Part shown: piece by piece, positions 32,760 through 44,108 of the stretch
How the letters are laid out: each line of letters opens with the position of its first letter
Position numbering within the stretch: position 1 is the first letter of the stretch
Origin: Globisporangium splendens
Taxonomy: Eukaryota > Oomycota > Peronosporomycetes > Pythiales > Pythiaceae
Length of the DNA: 64,000 nt
Assembly (NCBI GenBank): GCA_006386115.1
Contig: VFIW01000033.1
Location: 310,001 to 374,000 of the forward strand
Direction of reading: 5' to 3'
Translations under genes and position numbers: made by a program
The notes under the pieces: model-generated
What the model saw: the letters and a program-made list of their open reading frames with translations, nothing else
Databases searched by the model: none
Told to the model about the DNA's origin: nothing

Positions 32760-33239
32760 ATGGGCTGCACTCAATCCACTCCTGTCCAAGAGCCAGTTGC
32801 CGCTGTCCCAGCATCCAACGTTTCTGCGGCTCCAGGCTCCTCGCAATCTGCGGCGATGCCAGCCTCGAATGGATCCAGTGCGTCCAAGAATAGCAGCACT
32901 GATGTCGCTCCGCCAAGTGCACCTGGTATCAGAAAGCTCTTCACTGTGACCGGGGTGTCGATCACCGAGCAAGGCATCGTGTACTACCATATTGAAGCGG
33001 TCGACGGCAGTGCATCCTTGAAGAAGCGTTTCAATGACTTCAAGGCGCTCTACGCCAAGTTGGCCAACTCGTCTTTGTTGCCTCCGCTCCCGCAGTCCAA
33101 CCTCGGCACGATCTTCCGTGGCAAGCACAACCAGGAACTGATTAAAGAGCGTGAAGAGCAGTTTGAAGCCATCCTCAACGCCATTGGGAACAACGCAGTG
33201 TTTGCAAACGATGCCGCGTTTAAGGTATTCCTTGTGTGA
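32760..33239 (+). CDS. PX-domain protein with N-terminal acylation motif
   Basis: An intact 159-codon ORF starts at an ATG in good context (ccacaaccATGG). The N-terminus MGCTQS has Gly2 for myristoylation and Cys3 for palmitoylation, followed by a Ser/Ala/Pro-rich linker to about residue 55. The rest is one phox-homology domain: FTVTGVSI, LKKRFNDFKALYAKL (the Arg-bearing RFNDF strand), a Pro-rich turn LLPPLPQS, and helices to the C-terminus. PX domains bind phosphoinositides, usually PI3P on endosomes. The small size and lipid anchor suggest a membrane-tethered adaptor; that is inference. Confidence 0.88.
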   Translation: MGCTQSTPVQEPVAAVPASNVSAAPGSSQSAAMPASNGSSASKNSSTDVAPPSAPGIRKLFTVTGVSITEQGIVYYHIEAVDGSASLKKRFNDFKALYAKLANSSLLPPLPQSNLGTIFRGKHNQELIKEREEQFEAILNAIGNNAVFANDAAFKVFLV

Positions 33240-33562
33240 GCAGTTTAGGATTTACTTGTGCATTTTTCATAATTTACCTGGCAAATAGACGCATAGCGCA
33301 CATACTATGTGTGGCGCACCTCTCTTCGATATGAGTTAAAAGCTGGAGCGCAAGAGTGCAGATACTTTATCACTACCCGATCTATTTGTCAGCAAAGAGC
33401 AAAGACAGTAGCGCCTAGGGTCGAAACTCTTCTGGGTCACCGTCACAGAATGCTGGTATGTTCAAAAGAAAAGAAGACCATCTCAACATGTACGCAAAAC
33501 GCATCATATTTGTCTATCTAGTATTCATTCCAGTGCATTTTTTCTGTTTGTTCTGCCCATAT
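33240..33562. other. Short convergent intergenic region
   Basis: This is the 3' flank shared by the PX gene (plus) and the P4-ATPase gene (minus). No further gene is seen. Confidence 0.6.
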
Positions 33563-36500
33563 CTACAACTCTTCTTTCTCGTCCTCGACCTCAACCGCAG
33601 AAAGATTGCTGAGTCGGTTTTCTCGCCGCTGCAACTCTTTCTCGGCAAGATCCTTGTATTCCTCCGAAAGGATCCACTCGCGGCGACGCACAAAGCCCTG
33701 GTATCCACGTTTCTTGCCGGGTTTCTTGTTGGTCGCAACAGGAGGAGCGCCATCTGGACCACCGTCTTTACTGCTTCTCCTCGACAACGGAGCCAAGGGC
33801 GTCGATGGGAACAACGAAAAGTCGGTCGCATACACCCAACCTTCTTCATCGCAACCAGGGACGTCTAGGTTCAGTTGGAGCCCCGCCAGTGGGATCACTT
33901 GTGCGCTGATCTTGCCAGAGCGATCGCTCCATCGGCTACGGTCGGTTGGAAGCAAGTACCCTGGGTATGTACTTCCAAAGCCGCAGAATGGCTGGTACCG
34001 CTCATTCTCAAAAATGACGGGGTCCTCGGAAGTCAAAATCTGCTGACGAACCTGGACGTTGATCCCCTTTCGACGTGAAGCCTGCTCTTGGTTGTTCCCA
34101 TTGTTTAGAATCCAATTCACAATGTACGCCGGTTGATCGAATGCAAACCCACGGTACATATTTTCACGTCCAGCTGGCACGTATCGAACAGGAACGCGGT
34201 CAAGCACTCGGCGCTCTTTGTAGTCCATCATGGTGGCCAATTCGGGATTCAAGTAGTTCGCGGGTGTTGGCTTGAAGTTCATCAACTCTTCGTAAACCGG
34301 AGATAAAGCGTCGCTGCCTTCCTTCTTTGATGGCAATGTACTCGTTGTTTCCTTCACCAAGTCAGCGTATTGGGGCACAAACCGACGTCGGCAGCCTTCA
34401 AAAAAGAAATCTTTCATCAAGATCGCGACGATCGCAAAAAGTTGACCTAACCAGAATCCGCCGCGCGCGAAAATCCACGGGAAAGTATATGTGTTGTAGT
34501 CTGGCGAGCTCCACTCGATGAGGTCAACAACGTACTGGAAACCGTAGAGAGCGAGAACAGTCACTACCATTGAGGCAATCTCGAGAACATCCCACGAATT
34601 CACCATCAAACAGAAGCGCGCGTTCACAACCAAGCATAAAATGGTCCACGCGACGCTCTCCAGCACCGTGTACTCGACTGATTCACCGTTGCGCATGATA
34701 TTGTACGCCAGCGCCAGGGACGCGAAGTACACCCCAACAGAGTCAATGATCCCAAGGAAAATCCATTTCCAGAACATCAGGTACGAAAAAAGCGAGTACT
34801 TTCTTGTCGACGAATGGTAGAGCACGGGGAACTTCAGCACAACATCTCTCGGGAGATCGCGGTCGAAAACCGAGTAAATCATGATAGGGAGTGCCGTGAA
34901 AATGAGATTGTACCCTTGCTGAATGAACGCCGAGTAGAGCATCGTCCCCGAGTACGCCGTCGCGCTCAGTGCATACCAGAACATCGATACACAGTACACG
35001 ACATTCTTGTAGAAAGTATACACCGTTAACGCAGCCACGCGATCGTAGTTCCACCGCCCATGCACTAGAAGCAAGGGACTCAAGAAACGAAATTGTCCCA
35101 GAGCATAGTCGGAGCTATTCACTGCTTGCATCCCCTCTTGTCCACTGATGCCAATGCCGATGTGCGCGCTTTGAATCATCGGGACGTCGTTTGCACCGTC
35201 ACCAATAGACAAGGTATGCGAATCTTGAACATTCAACTTCACCAGCTCCACCAGTTGCGCTTTCTGCTGTGGTGAAACGCGGCAGGCAACAACGACTTTA
35301 CAGAGCAGCGACACTCGAAGCAAATGGAGATTGTACAATGGATCCTCGAGAACCAAATTCAAGCAGCCTCCATCAATAACAAGCGCATGCTCCACCTGCT
35401 TTTTCATTGGAGTCCCCATCGATGGATATGTTGGTGTTGCCATCGCACCATTAGTCGCATTGTCTTCGTCACCATTGTCGACGTCGTAAATGGAGTGAAA
35501 CACCTTGTCCAGCTGCCGCAAAATGGATCCTTTGGAACGATACGTCGCTGAGTTGATGACATGGCGCTGCATATCGTTGTTGAGCAAACGGCACGCGTAG
35601 CCAATGTTAATGGCAGTTTCTTCCATGTCGCCAGTCAACACCCAAATATTGATGCCAGCCTTTGCCAATTGCTCCATGGTCTCTGGGACTCCATCTTGCA
35701 GGCGGTCTTCAATTGCAGTCGCCCCCAATAGATCGAGACCAGACTCCAGTTCGTCTTGCAACACGTCAATCGCGTTTTTATCGCCACGAGCTTTCGCTTC
35801 AACTTCCTGCAAGTCGGCCAAGGCGCGGCGGTAGCCTGCATGGAAAGTTTCCCAGTCCTTCATCGACAACTTCTTCGAGCAAATCACGAGAGTACGCAAC
35901 CCGTCTTGTGCAAACGTTTCTAGGTCCGCTAACGTTTTCTGTCGCGTCTTCGCATTCGTCTTGGACACGGAATCTGGGGCCAGGCGAGGAAACAAGACGC
36001 TATCAGCGCCTTTTGTCAACACAAGCACTTCATCTTCATCATTTTCCGTCATCTGCATCAGCTCTTTGTCTGTCTTCCTGCGCTGGACGATCACTGTCAT
36101 ACGTTTCCGTGTCGAGTCAAATTCGAACACTTCAAGAACATCGTACTTGTCAACCTTTCCATTGGGTCGTTTCAAAGACACGCTGCCAGGCTCGCGGTCA
36201 ATAAACTCATAACCAAAGTACTTGGCACCGCAAACAAGCGCTTGCTCATCTGGCGAGGACGCCGAGTACTGGATAGGAAGCTCCTCCATGCCTTCAGGCA
36301 CCGTATCGATTCGTTCAATGAGGACTCCGTGGCACAATGCCAAATGCGTGAAAAATTCCATGATTTTTTCACTTTGCTCCTCTCCCTCTTGAGCCATGTG
36401 CTGCCAAATTCGACGGTCCTTGAAATTCACATTCGGGGCAGGACACTTCACGAATTCATCATCCTCGCTGTCCGACTCTTCTTCATCCACAGTTCTGTCG

Positions 36501-38872
36501 CCTTGAAAATCATCCCGAAGCCGCGCTGCTAAGCCAATTGCTGTAATGCCTTTCCCATAGCTTTGACCATTGATGCTGCACTTGCGAAATTCCATTTTGT
36601 TGCAGGTCAGCGTTCCGGTCTTATCCGAAAAGATGTGCGAGATCTGACCAAGTTGCTCGTTCAGCTGCATGTTTCGTGCCAGCATCGGGATATCGTTTTC
36701 TTCATCGTACATATTCAAGTCGCGTTCCATAAAGTACGCTTGTAGCGCCTTCACCAACGTGATGGACACGTAGAGCGTGATCGGAACCATGGATGCGAGT
36801 GTCGTGAAAAAGTAGACAAACGTCCCCAAGATACTTTTGCTGAGGTCACGGTCTATATACGAAGGAATCGTCTGGTCGTGCATCCAAATGTTGTCGCTGA
36901 TCGCGCCAATCAATGACATGACCATAAGGAGCAACACGACGATGATGACTTGCTTGTTGGTCATTTCATCGATCGACGACATCTTGACTGGGAATTCATC
37001 TCCGGAGCTCATCATGATCTTCGTATCAACGCCAGTGTTGACAACTAACCCATACACGAAACTCGTATTGCGCAATTTACTTCCACGAAGGAGCATATTC
37101 TTCAGCGAAAGTGCGATCCCAACGTCGGCATTGGAATCATTGTCATCCAAGTACAGCGTTCCAGAGTATCGGTTGATGTCACCGTTCGGAAGCTCACTTT
37201 CCACGTACCCTTGCATCACTTCACCAGCATCTTCTTCGTTCACAAACATGCTCCGCGTGGCTTGAGGCGCTTCTCGTAACTTCAAGTTGGTTTCTCCGTC
37301 GAGATTCTTCGTTTCGACATAGCAGACACCGGTGTTACCTCCACTTCGTGCACCTTCAGCAGGCACAACGGAAAGGATGAGAATATCGGCAGGTAACGTT
37401 TCGTGGTTCTTGATCTTGACAAAGTCGCCGACTTTGACATCGCGCCAATCCACTTCTTCAAATTCACGCAATTCTTGGTTAAATGAATGGGTCTTTGCCG
37501 TGTTGGCGAGGTCATCGGCAATGTGCCGCTTGTAGTCTTCAAAGCCGGCAAACACAGCGTCGATGATCGTCACAATAGCGAGTGGGATGAACTGAAGAGG
37601 GACGCCATCAGTCGGCGAAATATCGGGGATCATCTGGAAGATACCGATCAGTAGGAAATACAAGTTGGCGGTTTTCTGAAACGTCAGGTACAAAAACACA
37701 GGAACAAAACTCCACCACGTGTACTGGGAAGTCTTGACCTCGTTCCCCGGAAAGATCACTTCTTCATTTGCTGCATTATCGCCGCCTGCGAAATCTTCGT
37801 CAACTTCGGACAGAATCTCACTCTCGAGAAGATTGCCGCCGCCGTTGATCTTGACGATACGGTAGTTCTTTCGGTCCGCCGCAGCTGCCGCGTTTGAGTC
37901 CAGCGAAAACATACTGCTCGTCCGACCAAACAAGCGTTGACTCAGTTTGGACGCAAGCGTCGGGATACCCGCCGGCGCTGCATGAAATGACGACGGGCCA
38001 GCAGGAGCATTAGGATCTGCTTGTGTAGAGCCGTCTTGACGAAGATTTGCCATCTGTAGCTCGAAGTCGGTCATCGGACGAGTGCTGTCATGATGTGGCG
38101 ACATCGTGTCCGCAAAGTTCGCACGGGCATCTTCTTCTTCCTGTCGGGCGCGCAACCGAGAACGCAACGACGCAGCATTAGCGCGATCAATATATCTTGT
38201 AGTTGAGCGGGTATTCTGGCGGAAACGAAGCGAACGTGGTAAGGCTGGCAAATTCCGATAAAAAAGTCGCCAGCTTGAACCACCCCGCGAAGCCGCGGTG
38301 TCACCTCGAGCAGTAGGCGTCGCAACGCCATTCACATCTCGATCTTTGAACTTGGCGGTGTGAGCTGATCCACCAACTCCGGCGCTCGCTCCTGCTCCTC
38401 CTCCTACAGTCTCATTCTCGTTGTCGTCAAGCAGTCGTTGTCGGTAACTCAGCGGATCTGTAGACGTAAATGTACGAAACAGCTCTGAGTTTGGACGCGA
38501 TTTTCGCAGCGTGTGCTCGCCATCGTCATCTTGCTGCCGCCGCAGGACTTCGACGGTCTGGTTGCGGTGGAAATAGCTCGACATCCGACTGCTGTTACTG
38601 TTGTTACTCGCTGGCGGAAGCGCATCAACGACGCTGGGATCCATTTCGATGTACGAGGCGGACGGCGACTCGTTGCCGGTCCTGACCGGGGTACTGAGTC
38701 CGGCCATGCTGACATTCGCTGCTGCTACCGGTGGTAGCACTGGCGCCGTCGCGGTGGCTCCAGCGGTCGCAGATCGTCTTCCTACCGGCGCGCCTTCCTC
38801 CATGCTGTAGTACCGCTGCGTGTCGGCGTCTTGGTCGCTGCGCCGCGGTGTGTCGGCGGACGACGACGACAT
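33563..38872 (-). CDS. P4-type ATPase (phospholipid flippase)
   Basis: An intact intronless frame of 1769 codons, start ATG at 38872. A long polar N-terminus (about 1-370) precedes the P4 signature TFQKTANLYFLLIGIFQ. Then follow LDGETNLK in the actuator domain, the P4-specific VPITLYVS in TM4, the phosphorylated D750 in SDKTGTLTCNKMEF, SSPDEQALVCGAKYFG in the nucleotide-binding domain, LTGDMEETAINIGYAC and SIGDGANDVPMIQSAHIGIG. TM5-TM10 occupy about 1260-1520. The C-terminal tail (about 1520-1769) is long, and includes a Pro/Gly-rich part and a charged end. These enzymes move phospholipids from the outer to the cytosolic leaflet. At 1769 residues it is longer than the usual 1100-1400 because of both tails. 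All motifs checked are intact. Confidence 0.96.
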   Translation of the reverse strand: MSSSSADTPRRSDQDADTQRYYSMEEGAPVGRRSATAGATATAPVLPPVAAANVSMAGLSTPVRTGNESPSASYIEMDPSVVDALPPASNNSNSSRMSSYFHRNQTVEVLRRQQDDDGEHTLRKSRPNSELFRTFTSTDPLSYRQRLLDDNENETVGGGAGASAGVGGSAHTAKFKDRDVNGVATPTARGDTAASRGGSSWRLFYRNLPALPRSLRFRQNTRSTTRYIDRANAASLRSRLRARQEEEDARANFADTMSPHHDSTRPMTDFELQMANLRQDGSTQADPNAPAGPSSFHAAPAGIPTLASKLSQRLFGRTSSMFSLDSNAAAAADRKNYRIVKINGGGNLLESEILSEVDEDFAGGDNAANEEVIFPGNEVKTSQYTWWSFVPVFLYLTFQKTANLYFLLIGIFQMIPDISPTDGVPLQFIPLAIVTIIDAVFAGFEDYKRHIADDLANTAKTHSFNQELREFEEVDWRDVKVGDFVKIKNHETLPADILILSVVPAEGARSGGNTGVCYVETKNLDGETNLKLREAPQATRSMFVNEEDAGEVMQGYVESELPNGDINRYSGTLYLDDNDSNADVGIALSLKNMLLRGSKLRNTSFVYGLVVNTGVDTKIMMSSGDEFPVKMSSIDEMTNKQVIIVVLLLMVMSLIGAISDNIWMHDQTIPSYIDRDLSKSILGTFVYFFTTLASMVPITLYVSITLVKALQAYFMERDLNMYDEENDIPMLARNMQLNEQLGQISHIFSDKTGTLTCNKMEFRKCSINGQSYGKGITAIGLAARLRDDFQGDRTVDEEESDSEDDEFVKCPAPNVNFKDRRIWQHMAQEGEEQSEKIMEFFTHLALCHGVLIERIDTVPEGMEELPIQYSASSPDEQALVCGAKYFGYEFIDREPGSVSLKRPNGKVDKYDVLEVFEFDSTRKRMTVIVQRRKTDKELMQMTENDEDEVLVLTKGADSVLFPRLAPDSVSKTNAKTRQKTLADLETFAQDGLRTLVICSKKLSMKDWETFHAGYRRALADLQEVEAKARGDKNAIDVLQDELESGLDLLGATAIEDRLQDGVPETMEQLAKAGINIWVLTGDMEETAINIGYACRLLNNDMQRHVINSATYRSKGSILRQLDKVFHSIYDVDNGDEDNATNGAMATPTYPSMGTPMKKQVEHALVIDGGCLNLVLEDPLYNLHLLRVSLLCKVVVACRVSPQQKAQLVELVKLNVQDSHTLSIGDGANDVPMIQSAHIGIGISGQEGMQAVNSSDYALGQFRFLSPLLLVHGRWNYDRVAALTVYTFYKNVVYCVSMFWYALSATAYSGTMLYSAFIQQGYNLIFTALPIMIYSVFDRDLPRDVVLKFPVLYHSSTRKYSLFSYLMFWKWIFLGIIDSVGVYFASLALAYNIMRNGESVEYTVLESVAWTILCLVVNARFCLMVNSWDVLEIASMVVTVLALYGFQYVVDLIEWSSPDYNTYTFPWIFARGGFWLGQLFAIVAILMKDFFFEGCRRRFVPQYADLVKETTSTLPSKKEGSDALSPVYEELMNFKPTPANYLNPELATMMDYKERRVLDRVPVRYVPAGRENMYRGFAFDQPAYIVNWILNNGNNQEQASRRKGINVQVRQQILTSEDPVIFENERYQPFCGFGSTYPGYLLPTDRSRWSDRSGKISAQVIPLAGLQLNLDVPGCDEEGWVYATDFSLFPSTPLAPLSRRSSKDGGPDGAPPVATNKKPGKKRGYQGFVRRREWILSEEYKDLAEKELQRRENRLSNLSAVEVEDEKEEL

Positions 38873-39812
38873 CCTCGCTCCACTTGCGCGCTTTCTTCCT
38901 CAAGTGATTATGCTGGATGACGACAAAGTCAGACAAGAGCGCGAGCAATGCGGTTGGATTACAGGTGGCGAGAAGGTGGTGCGAAGGTTGTCGCAAGCGC
39001 CGTAATCACCCCTTAGGGGCAGGAATCCTTCGCTTTAGTGGCACGCGGATGCGACAGACTGTGCCCAGCGTTCGGAAACGGTCATCTCGCCCCGTAATCA
39101 GCTGCTCAATCGCTCCGTCGAATCAATCGACTGACTGTCTAGGGCCAATAAAAAGGTGCTGCCGAGTGATCAGATCAACAGGGAAATCGTCCAATTGTGA
39201 TGCCAAATACCTTGCACTTGGCGTTTGACGCCTTCTGCGTGATCAAGTGCAATTGCATCAGAGGTTCCTGCAGCCGAGAAATCCATGCTTACGCCCGTTG
39301 AAAAGCGTACGAGATCCAGAGTGAGTAGATGCAGGTCCCTGGATACAACAATATGGGATACGCTGCAGGCATAGTCCCACGTGCCCGCAAAAGCAGCAGA
39401 TGACAAGGACATAGGATCGCAGGAAACCACATGGAACAGAATGCTTTTCGGCCAGTAAATGATTTTCACCTAGCATTATCGTCCAATCAGAACGCATGGA
39501 AAAGCACAACAGGAAGATCATGTGGAGTTTGGTTTCAGACACATTTGGATGCTGGGGAAAATGGAGCTGGACGTGGCTCCGTATAAACGCTTTATTGATT
39601 GTTTCACTAAGGTAAACTATTAATCTGGCAGCTACACATGATGAATAAACAGCTTTCGTTGTCGTTCACAACCATGCTTGAGTAAAAAGACTGTGGAGAG
39701 TACCACCTGCTGCTGACTGAGTCTCTGTATCTATGCGCTCGCTGGCACCTACAGGGCAACAATAGAAACACACGCATAGACAAACATGAGCCCCACGAAA
39801 CATCACATGCAA
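38873..39812. other. Intergenic
   Basis: This is the 5' flank of the P4-ATPase gene and 3' flank of the RBM gene, both on the minus strand. Short frames on either strand show no domain. Confidence 0.55.
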
Positions 39813-42161
39813 TCACGAAAGTTGCTCACGAACCTCATTGCTGTCGCCGGCATTTGCAGTTTGCGGATGCTGCTGCGAGAGCGCTGCTGGAGCCTCCTGG
39901 GGTTCGACCCATGCCATCTGCAGAGTCGTCTCACCATACACGCCACCATGGCTCAATGCGGCCTGCCCGCCATATCGGTCTTGAAACTTGATGTATCCGA
40001 GAGCTGGAGAGGTTTCATCAACAATAACTCGCTCGATCGCACCAAAATTACCAAAATGCTGTTCTAAAACGCTCGTATCCCGAGCCTCTTCAGGGAGGTT
40101 CTCCACTTTTACAATCGTAGTTCGGTTATCGAGTGTGTGGGAGTGCGCAGCGTAGCCACCTCGACCACCGCGGCCACCACGACCACCGCGGCCACCACGA
40201 CCACCTCGACCATATCCACGGCCTGCAGACCAGCGACCACCACCACGACCGGCGCCATATACAGGGCTTGGTCCACCAGATGACGCTTCAGCTTCAAGCG
40301 CACTCAATTCGGCTTTCAGTCCATTGATATTGCTGCCGCTTTCACCAGAATCTGAGCGCGACAACATTGCTCCACTACGTGGTTGCAATGCCTTCAAATC
40401 TTCCGACAATGCCGTGATCTTGTTCAGCAAGTCGCGCTTATCTTGGATCGAGAACTTGTCACTGTTTTGACTCATACGCTCTAACAACTCCTTGTGCTGA
40501 GCAAGTTGGCGCTTCACCAGTTCCTCTTTCTGCTTCGCGAGTTGACGCTGCTTTTCGAGTAGCTCGCGCTTCTGTTCAAGCACTTTGCGTCCTTGCTCCA
40601 AAGCTGCGGCACGAAGTTCTTCAGGCGTCATCTGCTTTTCAGGTGCGGCACCTTCCACTCCATTAGCTGGAGCGGTGCCAGTCGATGCGGACTGACCATT
40701 TTCACCTGCAGCTGGAGCTGAATTGTCTCCCTCTTTTGATTCGGCGGCACTTTGCTCTGCGATTGAAGGAGCTCCCTGTGGATCCTTGGCATCGTACTTT
40801 GCCCATTTTACTTCGATGAATCGGTTATTGCACACTGGGATTGGAGAGTGGAACGCTTTCTTGGCTTCCTCTTCGGTCGCGTATTGTACATAAGCGCACT
40901 TGAAATTCGGGCGCATTTGGACATTGACAACATTGCCGAACTTGGAAAAGTGCAGACTCAACTTGGTCATGTTGACATACTTCGGGTCCACGTTACTGAC
41001 ACGAAGAGTGGTCTTCGCTCCACCATTGTCTGCGCCGTCGACATCTTTTCCTGCTGACCCGAACTCACTACCTCTTCCTCCTGCGAACTGACCGCCACGT
41101 CCCCTTCCAGGTCCACCTCTTCCTCCTTGCGGTGGGTAAAATTGGCCTCCCATGTGTCGTGGCATCATCATGCCCATGTGATGAGGAGGTGGACCCATTC
41201 CAGGATTTTCGGGGTTGAACGCATTCGGATCAAAATCTGGCATCGGATATCCACCGCGCGGTGGGAAGTGAGGAGGCTGCCACATGCCCATATGCTGAGG
41301 CGGTGGCATTCCCCATTCCGGTGGGAAATTTCGGCGTCGGTCCATGCCAAAACCGTCACCTCCGCCTCGTCCACCCATCATCGGACCAGCGCCGCCGTTG
41401 TGGGGGCCACGTCCGCCCCGCATGTCACCTCGGCCTCCATACGGTGGTTGTCGCCGTCCATTCGTCGCACCATCTCGTCGCGGCCCGTCGCCAGATGATC
41501 GCTCGTCATCACGTCGCCTCTTGTTGAACCGCCTTCGCTCTTCCTCGTCTTCTGAATTGGTTCGTCCCCGTCGACGCGAGCTTTCGTCGTTGCGCGGGTC
41601 GTTCGAGTACTGCTGGTAGCCGCCGTCTGGACCCATCTCTTCCCCTTCTTCATGCGTCGCCTTGTACGATCCGGTCTCAAGAGCATTAAATAACCGATTG
41701 ACAAATCCTTTCGTTTCTGTACCATGCATACGCATTCACAATTGACATATTAGCACCCCATTGCGATAATAAAGCCTCAACTCATCACGCTTTCTCTCTT
41801 CAATCATTCTCTAAGCAATTATCGTTGCATCACGTACCATCGCCCAGGAATTCTTCCAGCTTGGATATGCACGTCTCCTGCAATCCGTCTTTCTTCGGGT
41901 CGTTCTGGATCAGCGCCAAGACGTACTTGCTCAGCACTTCAGGGTCCGCATCGCAACTAAAGCAGTCCACAACCAGAGCAAATTCACGCATTAGCATCCG
42001 CACACACCACCAAACAAGAACAGAACAACAGAAGTGCAAAAGCTGAAACGCCCCCTCCTGCCTTCAACCACCACGCCGCACCCATGGATGCAGAGTACGT
42101 ACACTGGTTCGAGGCTGCGGATGAGCCAGTCGCGCAGCAGGTCCTTCGATTCCGTGTCCAT
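39813..42161 (-). CDS. RBM26/RBM27-type RNA-binding protein (PWI-like N-terminus, two RRMs)
   Basis: Three exons: 42161-42103, 41956-41838 and 41716-39813 (introns 146 and 121 bp, GTACGT donors, TTTAG and TACAG acceptors) give 693 residues. The two small exons supply the N-terminal PWI-like fold of RBM26/27: LRDWLIRSLEPV joined to CDADPEVLSKYVLAL and EEFLGD joined to ETKGFVNRLFNAL. A charged Arg/Glu region and a Gly/Pro/Met-rich stretch follow. RRM1 is at about 293-370, a Glu/Lys/Gln coiled coil at about 430-475, an RGG box of repeated GRGGRGG at about 546-580, and RRM2 at about 591-665. Animal RBM26/27 act in nuclear RNA surveillance with exosome adaptors. The CCCH finger of animal RBM26 is not visible here. 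Confidence 0.88.
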
Positions 42162-42537
42162 CGTGTTCCGTCGTTCGCTCTGCGCTGGTGCAGCCAGCAA
42201 TTAGTCTCCACTACACCTTCTGCTGGTTGAACAGGAAGCTGCCTTCCACTTATCAACACCAGCAGCAACAGACCCCATTCATGCCGAAAAACCTCGGCGG
42301 AAAACACCTCGCAACGTGAACAAAACCTGGACCAATCGGACCGCGCCGAACCGGTTCAGCTGCGAAACCGCTGCGACACCTCGAACGCTCCATTCTCGAA
42401 GGCATCTGAGAACAAAGATCTGTGACGTGTGAGACGAAAGAAAGCTCAGTGCATTGATGCACTTCAGTGCACAAGAGGCTGCTCTGCACTCGTCAACATG
42501 GCATGCGCCACACACACACGTTTGCATCTACGTCGCA

Positions 42538-43448
42538 CTAAAGCCACAACGATGAAAGCCGTGAATCGTTGCGGAACGATCGAAGCTCTTGATGCGCTTC
42601 CAACGCACTCGGTCGCACGTCTGGATCCGTGCTCATGCACCTCATCGTAAAAAATTGAATAGCTTCTGGGCATTCTTGATCGCTCACCTCGGGACGCTCA
42701 TCCAGCGCGATCACCTCGAAAATGATCTCAGCACTCAGGTATCCTGCAAACGGTTTCCGGCACGTGGCCATCTCGGTCAGGATCACGCCGAACGAATACA
42801 TATCTGCTTTTTCACTGAAAGGCTCCCCACGTAAGACCTCGGGGGCGATCCACGCGATGGAGTCGGCGCTCTCTGGATGCGAGGTGTCCACCTGCCACTC
42901 CGTCTGCGCACCGAAATTGGCAATCTTGGTCTCATAGTTGGTGCCCAAGAGTACATTTCGAGCTTTCAGATCGCGATGGATCACTGGTAAGCTGAACCAA
43001 TGGAGGCACATCAATGCTTCCAGGATCTCCAGCGCAATTGCTACTTTCGAAGGAATGCTTCTTATGGAAAGTGTCATCGCCGATCCAAAGCCGTTTCTGG
43101 ATCAGACCAGTGCAGACGCCGCGACTGGAAATTTGTCTCTCGGTCTTTATTGATCTTCAGCAAAGTAGCGAGGTCACCATGAGGCATAAACTCCAGCACC
43201 ATCGCGATGTCATGCAAAGTCGTCCACGCAATCCCTATAAATTCGACAATCTGTGGGTGGGATAGCTGCGACATCAGCTGGACTTGTTGGATGAAAGCCG
43301 CCAAAGTTGAACTACTCATACCAGCCGACTCGGGTAGGATTTTCTTCAGCGCCACAAACTGCGCCTCAGATCCACAGTTGTCTTGGAAAGATGATATGGA
43401 GCTACTTCGCAATTGTGATCTGCGTCGAGTCAACTCGGCCAAGTACAA
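42538..43448 (-). pseudogene. Truncated, frameshifted TKL-type pseudokinase (NFG instead of DFG)
   Basis: Two overlapping minus-strand frames (43448-43074 and 43077-42538) together cover a kinase domain closely related to the intact LRR kinase at 46288-49105. The N-terminal part has VALKKILPE and LEFMPHGDL. The C-terminal part has HRDLKARNVLL, APEVLRG and the GVILTEMATC region. The glycine loop is missing or lost, and no LRR or transmembrane part lies upstream. The frames change by one base near 43075 (ATGA overlap). The metal-binding Asp of DFG is Asn (AAT at 42916-42918), so the copy would be catalytically dead even if the frame were restored by an unseen intron. Most likely it is a decayed tandem duplicate. 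Confidence 0.78.
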
Positions 43449-44108
43449 AAGCCGTGCGGCAGTTCGTTTTCGACTTTCGGGAACGTCTTGAGGTTATTGA
43501 ATGCCAGATTTCTGCACGCAGAGTACTCATAAATGATCTCTGCCTGGTTGACACATCGCTATGCAAAAACATCTGTGCATGTTTAGAGATGACAACACAT
43601 CTGGGTGCGACACGATGACATCGAGATTTTTCTTGCTCACATAGCTACATAGTCACTGATTGGGCTAAAAGCTTTGATTAAATATGCTATTGGGTAAAAA
43701 GCAGGATGTTTCGTGACCTTTCATGCTCATTCCGTTTGTTGATGCCATTAGCTGACGGCGACGGATTGGTTCAGGACCGCTTGTGCTTGCTGCTCCCGTT
43801 TGCAAAGCGAATATCCATGCGGTGAACTGTGTTTGCTGGTCAAGGGTTCAAAGTGGGGTCGTGAAGCAGTTGAGCTGTGCTTGACAAACTGTTATTTTGG
43901 GCTTGGGTAGGTGGGTCTCCCTTGGGCTCTTTCAAGCCCAAACACGATCGGGAGAGAAAGCAACAGCGCACACGGAAGCAAGGAACAAGTGCCATCTATT
44001 CCACGATTTCCTCCTTCCTTATCTTTCGTCAACCTATAGGCAACGGTGCGAACTATGTGCTCATTATCTTCTTTGCCAAGTCCATTGCACAAGTACCCGA
44101 GTAAGCAG
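43449..44108. other. Intergenic; probably contains the missing first exon of MsrA
   Basis: No complete gene is seen. The MsrA frame closes at a stop at 44102-44104 with no Met after it, so its start should lie in this interval; I could not choose between candidates. Confidence 0.4.
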
